64,000 nt of DNA, from contig JAENRP010000041.1 of NCBI GenBank assembly GCA_024741835.1, positions 1 through 64,000 on the forward strand. Reading direction: 5' to 3'. The notes beneath the pieces were generated by a model, which was given only the letters and a program-made list of their open reading frames with translations, did no database searches and had not been told where the DNA came from. Source of the stretch: Diplocarpon mali (lineage: Eukaryota; Ascomycota; Leotiomycetes; Helotiales; Drepanopezizaceae). Each line of letters begins with the position of its first letter. Position 1 is the first letter of the stretch. Positions 11,686-23,384 of the stretch are shown here, one piece after another. The translations under genes were made by a program, and so were the position numbers.

Positions 11686-14600
11686 ATGGCATCCGATTCC
11701 GATCGAAATACTAAGCTTAGAGACCTCTAACTCTCTCGAAAGAACTGGCAACAATGGTTCGACGATTTAGAGCTTTACTTCGAGAGCAAAGGTATTGAAA
11801 TGGCGATCTAAAAGATACTTGTTGAATACGCGAGAATAGCCCTTTATACTCCTTCTACCGATTCGTCTACTTCTACTTTAATAGCTAATATAACTGCTAA
11901 GGATTTGCCAGATATATTAAATAAGCTTAGCCTAGGAGCTTTAGTAGATAATAACCGAGAATCCTAAAGGCAGATTTTGAATGTGGAAAAGGAGAAGGAG
12001 TATAAGCTGGCCTTAGCTAAATGCAAGCTTAAGATCAATAGAGGTTTAAGCGATAAAGACTAAGATTTTGTTCGAATTTACGACGATGCGAAGATAAGAT
12101 AGGATACTTTAAAGGTAAAATACTCTTAGACAACTGCTTTTAATACCTAATATCTGCTATAGCAGATCACTTCATTTTAATATAGAAAAGACAAAGATAG
12201 TAAGGATATAGATATAAATATAGACTCTGCCTAGTTTATATTATATAAAGCGAGGAGGAGAGTAAGAGCCGCAGATCCTAGGATGGCTATGACTTTTAGG
12301 GAAACTTAGCTTTTTAGTTTCCTACTCAATGGCCTCTCTCTTAAGTTTGCTATTGCGAAATAATCTCTTCTTATCTAACCTAACCTTAAGATCTACGAGA
12401 AGATCGACCTCCTTCGAACTATTGAGCAAGACTTTAAAGGACACTTTGAATCGGCAAATGCTGCGTTATAGGGCAACGATAAGCCTGAGAAGAGGAAGGA
12501 GCGCGGGACAAGCCCTCGAGCTTATCAGGGATGCTACTTCTATAATAGTGCTTATAATATTACTAATTGTGAAGTTAGAAGGTAACTGATTGATATGGTT
12601 GCTAGCTTTAACGTTAAGAAGCAATCGAAGCAGAAGTTAAGAAGCAAACTACCCTTATCCTGCCGAAGGCCGTAACTATTAAGGAAAGGTAAAGGAAAAG
12701 GCTATTTAATCAGAACTTTAGTAGATACCTCTAATGATGATAGTAGGTTATCTAAACCTGAATCCACTTCTGATAATTCAAACGATGATTATAATAAAGA
12801 TGCCTACGTCTCAAAAGCCGATCTTTGTAAGATCCCTGAATCCGACTGGTATAGTGATACTAGTTGCATAATATATATAATTGATAAACCCTACCTATTT
12901 AGAGGCCCGCTTACTAAAATAAAAAGGCGCTCTATTAAGGTTAGTAGTAGAAGGTTGTATACGGACTCGATAGGTATAGTAGAGATAAATGTCACTAGCG
13001 TTTCTTTCTTTTTGCAAAATGTTCTCCTTATGCCTAGCTTAGGCATTAATCTCTTATTTAGCCGCAAGATCTATATAGAGTTGAATTGTATAGGAGTTTT
13101 TAATAATCAATTTATATAGTTTATAAATAACGACTATAAAGTGATCTTTAAGGCTAAAATCAAAGATGGACTTTACGTTGTTTTAAAGGTGATATTATAG
13201 AAATTGACTCCTGGGCCGGACCTACGAGTGAATTCCTTTAAGGAAAGTGCACTCTCCGCCTTAATACAATTGAGCGAGGATAGGGAGAATGGATAGACTT
13301 TTAAGCTGGGATCACAAGTGAATTTGGCAGAAATGACTCCTAGGCTAGGACTGCGAGTGGATTCTGTAAATTTACTAATGATAACTCTTGGGCTAGGATC
13401 GCAAGTGAAATTCGCGGAAATGACTCCTAGGCTGGGACCGCGAGTGAAATTCGCGAATTCGTCAGAGACGACTCCTGAGCCGGGACTGCGAGTGGATCTC
13501 GCTATTTCTAGGAAATCGACTCCTAAGCCAGGACCGCGAGTGGATCTTGCGGTTTCACTAAAAACGACTCTTGAGCCGGGCTTGCAACTGGAAAATGGCA
13601 AAACCTTAAATTGCTATTACTAGTCCTTTCTAGCCGCTGATAATGAAGTATCGACTGACGATAGGCTACTAAAGCTATTAGAAGCCGAAAGCCTATCAAG
13701 GTATTAGCTAATATATAGAAGATTCGCGCATCTAAGGCTAGAGAAATTGAGGGGCCTGCATAAGGTCTTGATCCTAAAACGGAAGATCCAAGTACTAAAG
13801 GATCGCCTGGTGTGCTGAATTTGCAAGCTGATAAAACTTCGAAATCGGACGCAAACTAAGCTTAGTCTATAGAAAGATTCGATACTAGTACTAATATCTA
13901 TCGATACTGCCAGACTATTTACGACCTCGATTAGAGGAAATAATTGGTTTTCTTAAATAGTGGATAACTCTACTTAGCAGATATAGACCATTTGCGCTAG
14001 GACTAAATCTAAGCTTATAAAAAAGCTGGAAACTTGGAAAGTGATAGAAGAACGCCGGACCTAGTTAAAGCTAATAGCTATTAGGTCTAATAACGCATTA
14101 GAGATTAGGGTAAAGCTTAACGAATAGGTAAAATAAGGAGTTTGTTACGAACCAACTATAATATATAAAGGTTCCTATTAGAATAGTATTGCTAAGCGAA
14201 GCATTTAGCAAGCAGAGACTGACTATTGCGCTTTATTGCAAGATGCTAACCTACTATTAGAATTCTAAGACCTTGCGGTTAAGGCAGACGTATACTTGCG
14301 AAATAGAATAGGTAGTGGACTAATAGTTAATAGCACCTGAATATCGCTATACAAGGCATATTTCGGATAGAAACCAAGCCTAGACTATATCCGCGTCTTT
14401 AAAAGCGTTTGCTACTCCTATATTAGCCTGAAGTCCTGGCCCGCGGGTATAAAGAGTAAGAAGCTAATGGACCAAGGTAGAGAGTGTATATTTATTAGGT
14501 ATATTGAATAGATAATAAAGCAATAGATAGTATACGCGCTAGATCTAAGGCGAGTAATCATATCCTCGGTAGTTGAGTTCGACGAATCTTAAAATGGGGG

Positions 14601-16686
14601 GGAGCTGTCCTTAAAGCTCTGCATACCTGGAGATTCGCAAGGTATACCACTCGACGGTAATACTATTAAGCCGAACTAATAACCCCTTTCTCTTAGCTTA
14701 GGCATATTAAGCGCACCTGCTAATCGACGACTAGCTGATCGTCCAAAGGTCGAATAGACTATTCCTATCGTCCGCGAACTGCTTAAAGTATAGAATAACT
14801 TTGATATCGTCGTCCCTTTAGTTAAAGCGCTTATAGTAAAGGATATTCCTAAAATAGGTACGAGTAATAATAAGCCTCTATTATTAGAAAGCGGTTCCTT
14901 AAATAATAAGCCTATAGAACCTATAGCCGAACCTATATCCTTAAAGAGGAATAGAGACCTAGAACTAAAAGACACCTTAAACGAACGCGAGTCTAAGCGT
15001 ATCTAGGCTATAATAGCGCATAGGATCTACGAGCTCGAACTCTAATAGAGCTTTAACGAAGATAATGCGTTCTTAGCCGCTAGGAAGATAATGAAAATCT
15101 CTCTTTTAAAGACGTATAACGAAGCTATTAATAACCTAGAGAATAGAGCAGCATAGAGTGAGGCAATCTAAGAGGAGATAAGCTCTTTTACTACAAATGG
15201 CATATAGATAGAGGAACTGACGCTAAAGGATATGAACCTAGTATTAATGAAATGGGTCTTTATAATTAAGATATATATAGATAGAACCCTAGAGCGTTAT
15301 AAGGCAAGGCTTATAGCTAAGGGCTTCTCCTAATAGTATAGAGAAGACTATTTCGATACGTTCGCGCTAATAGTTCGCATAGATACCCTTCGCATATTTA
15401 TAGTAATAGTAGCCGCTAAGGACCTTGAATGCAGATAGTACGATATTAAAAATGCATTTACTAAAGCGATTATAAAGGAACGGATTTTTCTCTCCTAATC
15501 TGACGGTATTCCTATATGCGCTGGCCACTCTCTTTATATACTCTGTAGTATCTACGGGCTTAAACAATTAGCCTATGATTAGAACCTCTTGTATAGCTCT
15601 GCTCTAGTGAAAATGGGATTCGTTTAAAGCCTAGCTGACCCTTGTCTATTTACCTATGCTAAGCGTGGAATTAAGTTGCTACTATATATTGACGATATTG
15701 CTATAGCTGCGAAAACAACTACTCAATTAGATTGGTTCTTTATAACGATTTGGAAACGTTTTAATACTAAGGATCTAGGGGGAATTTATAAGATCCTCGG
15801 CATCTGCGTTATAAGGAACCGCTCTACTCGAGAACTCTGGTTGGATTAAGAGTAGTATATCGAGAAGATCCTAGACCGAATAGGACTCTCTACTTATGCT
15901 CCTAACTTTAAGCCAAAGCGTACTCTAATCGAAGGAAAGTATAATAAGTTAGAGCCTACTAATGAAAATAAGTAGAGAGGAGATTTGAAGAAGTACTAAT
16001 AGGATATTAGAGCAATTATATATGCTATAGTATATATAAGACTAGATATCGCCTTTATTATTAGGCAACTTAGTTAGAACCTAAAGGATCCGACGATTTG
16101 ATATAAGAATGCAGTCAAGCGATTTAGAAGGTACCTTCGATTGATAATCATATAGAAGGTGAGATACGGACTAATGAAATATATAAGCGTAAAGCTTAAG
16201 GTATATACCGATTCCGACTGGGCAAATATAAAAGGTCGGAAAAGTATATCTAAAAGCGTAGCAGTGCTATATAGCAGACTTATGTTATAGGGAAGTAGGA
16301 AGTAGAAATCAGTGGCTATTGCAAGCACTAAGGCCGAATATATATTGATATTGTCAAATTGTAAGCAAGGATTATAGATCGCCTAAGTTTTGAAAGATAT
16401 AGGTTTCATTAAGTATATTAGACGAGATAGGAACTGTATTGATCTTTGAGTAGACAATACAAGGGCGATTGCACTTGCAAAGAATCCACACTTATATAAG
16501 CGATCGAAATATATCGATATTGCCTACCACTTTATCCGCGACCTTATTGCGAAGAATAAGTTGTCGATCACTTATGTCTTAACCGATCGAATAGTGGCAG
16601 ATGGATTTACAAAGCCATTAGAGATGGTTGCAAAGTTCGAAGCGTTTAAAGATATACTAGGGTTGTAGAAGACAGTAGGGGCTTAG
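11686..16686 (+). pseudogene. Copia-B1 gag-pol polyprotein, RIP-inactivated
   Basis: One continuous frame of 1667 codons from ATG 11686 to TAG 16686, with many internal TAG/TAA but no net frameshift: checkpoints at 12520, 13198 and 15691 are all in phase. Gag begins MASDSDRNTKLRDL then NWQQWFDDLELYFESKGIE. A zinc-knuckle-like GCYFYNSAYNITNC (about 12529) shows Cys to Tyr change. The protease core reads DTSC near 12860. An in-frame repeat array follows at 13.2-13.6 kb. The GAG-pre-integrase region (FAHLRLEKLRGLHK) is near 13.73 kb and the integrase about 13.87-14.4 kb. The reverse transcriptase has YIDDI at 15685, and the RNase H has YTDSDWAN and STKAEY near 16.2-16.35 kb, ending DGFTKPL. Stops sit at positions expected for Gln (CAA/CAG) or Trp (TGG). 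Confidence 0.92.
13205..13590 (+). repeat. In-frame minisatellite between protease and integrase of Copia-B1
   Basis: About eight imperfect copies of a GC-richer 24-bp core (ACTCCTAGGC then RGGACCGCGAGTG), separated by variable 24-38 bp spacers. The array is translated in the polyprotein frame as repeated (T)TP.PGLRVDLA-like units. The cores stand out from the surrounding AT-rich DNA. Confidence 0.85.
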
Positions 16687-16692
16687 CAGGCT

Positions 16693-16856
16693 TAAGGACG
16701 ACTCCTAGGCCCGCCTTGCGAGTTAGGTCACGTGGTCTTATAGAGGAAAGTTTTTAGATCGACTCTTAGGCCTGGACCGCGAGTCAAGTCATATAGTCTT
16801 ATAAAGGAATATCTTTTAGGAAATTTGACTCCTGGTCCTGCCCCGCGAGTAGGATT
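16693..16856 (+). repeat. Three more minisatellite cores in the Copia-B1 3' UTR
   Basis: Starting within 10 bp of the polyprotein stop are three copies of the same GACTCCTAGGCC...GCGAGT core, about 60 bp apart, before the purine tract and 3' LTR. Copia-B2 keeps the corresponding copies (about 23210-23375, minus strand). Confidence 0.8.
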
Positions 16857-16988
16857 GGTGATTTTAATAGAGGTTGCTATTGATTGATTGTTTTTGATTT
16901 AAAAAGATACCTAGGAGTTGGATTAGCGCAAAAGGATAATTGTTGTTTTCCTAACTATAGGTCAATCGGAGTAAGGTCTGAGTAGGGG

Positions 16989-17183
16989 TATTGAGATAGG
17001 TGATATAGCTATCACTCTGATGTATTATTATATGACCCTACTGCTTAGTCAGTAGGATATTAATACGTATATAGCTGTAGGGAAGAAAGGGGTAACCTTC
17101 CTTCCCTAACTCTTACTAATATATCGACCATCGACCTTTAGAAGTTTCTATTACCTATTGCGCCGACTCACTTAAGCTTAATA
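16989..17183 (+). repeat. Copia-B1 3' LTR
   Basis: 195 bp, starting TATTGAGATAGG and ending CTTAATA, followed by TSD TATAA. It differs from the 5' LTR mainly by C/T and G/A substitutions. Confidence 0.95.
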
Positions 17184-20100
17184 TATAAAAGGATTATAAA
17201 GCATTTAGAATGCTAGCTTCTCGACTAGACCTCTTGCGTCTTAGAGGTTCAAAAGCTTAATAAAGCTCTTGAACTTTTATTAAAGAAGGTTTTTAATAAG
17301 GCCATCTGCATATATATCCTTAGTAGGGAGATAGGCCATTTAAAAGCTCCCTTTTTAATACTCCTATTATAGCTATATATTATATATATTATATATATTA
17401 AAGCTTTATAGAAATCCTTTAAGAGTCTCTTATAATAAGCTGTATTATCTATTGATTATTATAAAATATAGACTATAAAGCTTCTACCTTAAGCTGTATT
17501 TCCTTAAAGAACCTTCTTAAAGCTATCATCTCCTTTGCTATATGCGCTACTCCTAGGAGCTTAGCCTTTATAGTAGAAGTAGTAACTATCGATTGCTTTA
17601 AGGCCTTTTAAACAATTGCTCCTTTAAATAAGAATATAATAAAACTATAGGAGGAGCGCCTTATCTTTAGATCATTTGCAAAGGAAGCATCTAATAATAC
17701 TATTAGGTTATTTAATCTATTAAATTAACTATAAGTGATTCTTAAGAAGCATATATTAAAAAGGTAGCAAATTATTCAATTAATAGCTTTAAGGTATTTA
17801 AAGCTTAGGTTTATATAGAAATGAGATAGCTAGGCAATTGCAAAAGCTATATTTAAGCGTAGTATAATAGCTATATATAAGGCAAAGCCTACTTTTTCCT
17901 AGAACTCTTTAATTCTTAAGTAAGGAGCTGTTTTATAGTTCTTTTTAAGTTTAAAGTAAGAGAGCGGCGTATTAGGAAAACGCCCTATATTAAGGCTAAA
18001 CCTCTTTGCCATCTTCTTAATATAAGCGTTATAGAGTAAAGTAATTATATCCTACTTCCTATCTTAAGAGACTCTTACCCTTAAGAACTACTTAATATCT
18101 CTTATAGTTATTAATTTATATACTTCGCATAGTCCTTTTATAATCTTTTAAGCTTCTTTTATATAAGAGGAGTAGTATATTACTTATATATTATCAATAT
18201 AGAAGGCTATAAACACAGTCCTTTCCTTATTAATAAATATACAAGGCTCCTTACTAAGAGGGGTAAGCTTTAAAGACTTAAGAGTACTAGTAAAATCCTT
18301 ATACTAAAGCGCTAGGGAGTCTCAAAGGCTATATAAGGCGCAATCAAGCTCTATTACCTTATCTTTCTGCTTCTAACTATCTAATAAGAAGTAAATAACT
18401 AGCACACTTTAAGGGTCTCTCTTAATATTTATAAAGGCATTAATAATATCGAACTATTAGAGCTCTATATCGAATTTAGCAGCTATTACTATTATAACCT
18501 TAAAAGATCTTAATGCAAGCGTCGCAGTATAAGTAGAGAAAATAAAAGCTTCCTTCTAAAGATCTTCCCTTACTACTATTCTTGACTTAAAGCGGCTAAT
18601 CTCCTTAAAGGAGTTTAGCTTATAATTAAAGACCTACTTTAGTAGTATAAGCCTTATAGTAGCCTCGCTTCTATTAATCACTCTTTAGTAATTGCGCGCT
18701 TTTAGGTTCCTAATCTTAATTCTAGCTCCCTCTTTAGATTGCTCTTCGAAAGGGTGATTTGCAAGCTCTTTCTAATAAGTTAGCGCTTTAGGAAGCTTAT
18801 CTTAAAGTAGGATTAGAAGGGTAGAGTTTCCTTTAAAGCTTTTAGATTAAGTCGCCGCAGCTATAATATAGTATACCGCTTTATACTCTTCTTTATTAAT
18901 TCTCGCAGGCTCTTAACTTAATTAGAAAGTCGATATAAAGCTATTTACCTACTTTAACTAATATATTTTAAGTTCTTTAAAGGCTAATAAGAGATCCCTA
19001 ACGCATATTGCATATATAGCATTCCTACTCCCTCTTCTCCTTTTCGACCTATAGAGCAATATAAGTACTATTTCCTACTCTTTATTAGGCTTCTTGCATT
19101 TTCGAAAGGCCCTTATATCGAGTACTTTAAGCTAAGCTTCTATTAGTTTTAAAGAACTCCCTCTTTTAGTATTATCCTTAAGAGCTTCTATATCCTAGCG
19201 TAGCTCCTAATCGATTAGTGCTTTTAATAAGAGCTAGCGTACTTCTTTACCAATTGCCTATAGTAGAACTTCTAGTAATTAAAAGGCCTACTCTTGCCCT
19301 TGCGATTGCTTAGTCTATATAGCAATTAAAGGCCTAGTATTACGCTCCCTAGTAGAACTGGCATTTATAATATCGCTTTTAATACTCCTCCTAATTATTA
19401 ATAGTTATCTTAAAGCGTCTAACCCTTTGCTACTAGGCAGCTGCTCTTAAGTAGCTAAAGTAGAAATGCTATAAGTAGCCTTATAAGGGACGATAGCCCT
19501 TAATAGATCTAAGCTTAAAGCTTCTATTAGTAAAAGATTAATAGGCTTACCTTTTATTAAGTTATCCGTAGGCTACTTATCTAAAGCTCCCTTTACATTC
19601 TTAATAATTAACTTAGTATCTTAAGCTTCCTTCTCCTCCTCTTTAATCATTTGCATAATCTCCTTAATAATTAAAAGCAGATGGCCAGCTACCTTTTTAT
19701 ACTCTTTAAAGTAGAATTTGGACTCGTCGAACTTAATATTTCGAAAGATTATAACCTTTTAGAGCTTAAGCACCTAAATCCTATATATATTAGTAGCGCA
19801 ATAACTAACTAGGTATCTAATATACCCTTATAGTATAGTTTTAAAAGCTCTCTTATTCTTTAAAGCTTCCTATTCCTTTGCTAATAGGTACGCGCGCGCT
19901 CTATATGCTTTTATACCCTCTTATTTTAGTCTTAAATCAGTAGTAAGCTTTATAATAATCTACGGATTATACTACTTAAAATATTATTTAAACTAAAGCT
20001 AAAGCACCTCACTTAAACTCTTCTATCCCTTGCGCTTCAATAGGCTAATATTATAAAGGTATATTACAGCTAGTATAGCTTTAGGCTATAAGTGCTTTAA

Positions 20101-22884
20101 GAGGTTAGTAGAGATTAGTATAGTAAGTGCCTTTTTAATAATCTCTACTCCTGCTCTCTTAAAAGCTCTATTTGGTTTATAAGTATAAGTTAGAATAACT
20201 TCTACCTCTATACCTTTAGCTTCGTACTACTCTTTATATTTCGATACTCCTTATAAGGGAAATACTAAGGTATTATTATTGCTCCTTAGAATATATAAGG
20301 AAAGGCAGTAATAGCGCTTTACCTATACTTTAAAAGATTAAAGAGCTCTTAGAACTAGCGTTAAGGACTTATAGAGCAAAGTATATCTAAATAACTTTCT
20401 ACTAAATTCATCCTTAATTAGGAGAAGCCAGCTTTCTAAAGAGAGGCTTAACGTACTATAGTTAAATAGGTCCTAAGAGCACCTAAAGAACTGTAACGAC
20501 ATAGAACCGCCGAAGTGCGAGATCAAGTATGGTAGCAAGAAGTGGTGCAAAAGGCGTATTCTATAGGTCTAATGCGAAGGAAACGAAGAAGTTAGAGAGC
20601 CCTCCTTAGGGGAGAGCCCTTCTTCCTTATATATATAAGCAGCTTAAGGCTCTTTGTCCGTTTATATGATATTATATAAGAATATCCTTTTGCACCTTTA
20701 GGGTCGATTCGAGATAACCCTGCGTCGAATCGAGATTGCAAAACCTTAAAACGCCGTACTCCCAGGTAATTGCACTAAGTGGAGGTGCAGCCGTTATAAG
20801 AACGGTCTTAAAGCCTTGAAATCTGACTCTCTCTTAAAAGGCTTTTGCTTAGCTTTTGCCTAAGCGCAAGCTTTACAATTGATTTATAGCTTCCCCTTGA
20901 TTTTTACCCCCTTTGCGTTTAATATAAGCTTCTTAAGCGCCTCTGCTCTTAGATGGCCTAATCGAAGGTGCTAAATATCTACTGAATCGTTCCTAGCTCT
21001 TAGGAATACGCTGCTCCTTAGGGATTTATATTAGCTTCACAGACGCTATTATAAAGTAGGGAAAGATAGGCAGGTTAGTTAAGTATAGTATAGTAAGTTA
21101 AAAGTGTTATAAAAGTTGATAGGCTTATATTTAAATATTATAATATTCGACCTACGCTCTAGCTACTTTATAACTATATTATTATCTACTATACCCCTTC
21201 GGAGCGTCGCGTCTAGGCCTATATACTATACCCTAGCCTTCTTTAAAAGAGGCTTTAAGATAATATTAATATTAAATCCATTTATAAGCGCTATATTCCT
21301 AAGCTTTAAGTCTCTTCTATTAGCAAGAACCCTTTTCATTAGATGTATACTCCTCCCCTTTATTAGCAGACTCGAGCTCCTTGCCTTTATATAATCCTAG
21401 GGATATGCGATTTTTAATGATCTAGGAATTAAAAGCTCCTTTCGATTAATAAGATGCGTTATAGCGCAGTTATTAAGTAGGGTTGTATTCAAGAGAGCGT
21501 AGGGAGCTCTAAGGGTAGAGTATATTCTTAAGGTAAAGTCTTTAAAGAGAGTTAAATCTAAGAGGGCAGCGATAATTTTGAATTTACCGCTCCTTAAAGC
21601 TTTAGTAGATATTCTTTCCTTAAATTGATTTATAAGAGCTTATTTAATATAAGAGAGCTTAGCTTAAAGCTCTTTCTATTTTAAGGAAGTAAGGTTTTTA
21701 TATATTCTTTTAACCTTATTATAGCTAGGGAGGTTTTGAAGCGTACCTTCCTTAGCGCTAGTTAAGGCGTATTTTAGCTTATTATACTCCTTTAGGATCT
21801 AGAAGTGATTTTTGACTTAAGGGCAAGGGCACTTTTTAACGCTCTCTTTAAGAGTCTTCTTCGCCTTGCCTTTACTTAATGCTCTTAGATTAGTATAATC
21901 GCCTACTCCTTTAAGCGAGGCGTATACTCTAAGGGTTACCTTTAATAAAGAGCTTGCAAGGCTTTGCTCTATTAAGCTTAAGAACCAATTAATATAATAG
22001 ACTATATCTTTTCTATACTCTAAACCTAGCTTATTATCTCTAATAAGCTTTGCCTAAGTCTGCTAAGACTAAGTAAGAGCCTAATAGTAAACCGACTATA
22101 GAAACTTCGTAATTGTAAGGGAATCTTAAACCTCTAGGATTCTATAAGTTCGTACTTCCTAGTAGATCTCCCTAAAGCTAGCAAGCCAGGTCTTTAGGTC
22201 CACTTTGCTACTTCTTATTTCAAAGAGCTTAGTATTATAGTCTTTCCGAATTGATTCTATTATACTAACCTTAAAGGGGGCTAGTTCCCTACGCAGGTGC
22301 TTTATAATCTATTGAATTAATAGTTTCCCCGCTTCCTTACAGTTATATTATACTACTTAAAGCAATATAAGGTATACTATTTTAATAATCTAATAGTATA
22401 ATTAAGTATAAGAGCTCCTATTCCTTTTTTACATTTCTATTATAAGATTATATTACGTTATCGCCATTTTATACTCCAGCTTTACGTCTTTAACTATTAT
22501 CTTCGCAAGTAGTAGTAGAGCTAGCGTTTATTAATCAGTAGCTTCCTACTATTAGTATAACTCGTAATAGCTTTGCAATACTCTCTAATCCTATCCTTTT
22601 ATAATTTTTTCAAGCTATAGCAGTTCTATTTCTAGATCTAGCAGATATAGAGCTTTATTCTTATAAAGCGGAGCTTGGTTTCCCGTCTCTATAGTATATA
22701 GTTTAAGGTTATTAACCTATCTTAGCTTCTCTATATACTTCTAAAGGCGTAGAAATTCAGCCTAAAACTTTAGCTTAGCGTACTAAATGCGCTATGACTT
22801 CTTATCCTAGAGTATAACTCTACTAGAGCTAAGCTCCTGAGCTTCTTTTTACTAGTATTCGCTTATATTAACTAGGATAGTAGG
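17184..22884 (-). pseudogene. Copia-A gag-pol remnant (main part)
   Basis: Minus-strand Copia coding sequence, broken by stops throughout. Its first codons lie on the far side of Copia-B2 (about 37170-37054). The reading resumes at 22884 after the GAGTA duplication. Gag shows KTWLASFREIYQEV near 22.2 kb. GAG-pre-integrase shows DIQHLRLGHLRAEALKKL near 21.0-20.9 kb. Integrase follows to about 20 kb. Reverse transcriptase includes YTATLALRSF near 18.5 kb and FYIDNI near 18.2 kb, where the catalytic YVDD-type motif has become YIDN by G to A. The RNase H tail (ADGLIKNLL, FIKLLNL.DARGLVEKLAF) ends at the B1 insertion point. The family is clear, but the individual domain limits are approximate. Confidence 0.8.
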
Positions 22885-22889
22885 GAGTA

Positions 22890-23084
22890 TATTGAGCTTA
22901 AGTAAGTCGGCGCAATAGGTAAAGGAGGCTTTTAAAGGTCGATAGTCGATATATTAGTAAGAGTTAGGGAAGGAAGGTTACCCCTTTCTTCCCTATAGCT
23001 ATATACGTATCAATATCCTACTAATTAAGTAGTAGGGTCATATGATAATATATTAAAGTAATAGCTATATCACCTATCTTAATA
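22890..23084 (-). repeat. Copia-B2 3' LTR
   Basis: 195 bp, on the minus strand running from 23084 (TATTAAGATAGG) to 22890. Flanked on the left by TSD GAGTA. Confidence 0.95.
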
Positions 23085-23384
23085 CCCTTACTCAGACCTT
23101 ACTCCGATTGACCTATAGTTAGGAAAATAACAATTATCCTTTTGCGCTAATCTAACTCTTAAGTATCTCTCTAAATTAAAAACAATTAATTAATAGTAAC
23201 CTCTATTAAAATCACCAATCCCACTTATAAGGCGGGATTAGGAGTTAAATTTCTAAAAGCGTTCTTTTATAAGACTATATAACTTGACTTGCAATCTAGG
23301 CCTAGGAGTTAATTTAAAAACTTTCCTTTATAAGACTACGTGACCTAACTCGCAAGGTAGGCCTAGGAGTCGTCCTTAAGCCTG

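Larger units (their letters stand above)
11086..17183 (+). mobile_element. Copia-B1: complete, RIP-inactivated Ty1/Copia retrotransposon
   Basis: 6098 bp with 195-bp LTRs and a perfect 5-bp duplication TATAA (11081-11085 and 17184-17188). It is inserted just past the RNase H end of Copia-A pol. In order it has: 5' LTR, half-tRNA primer site, leader with repeated motif, one gag-pol frame (11686-16686), minisatellite motifs in the 3' UTR, purine tract GAGTAGGGG (16980-16988) and 3' LTR. The LTR ancestor reads TGTTAAG...CTTAACA at its ends. It is the same family as Copia-B2. Confidence 0.95.

Noticed and set aside
14676..14975. 99-codon minus-strand frame inside Copia-B1
   Set aside because: Antisense shadow of pol; no domain, and the equivalent is not preserved in B2.
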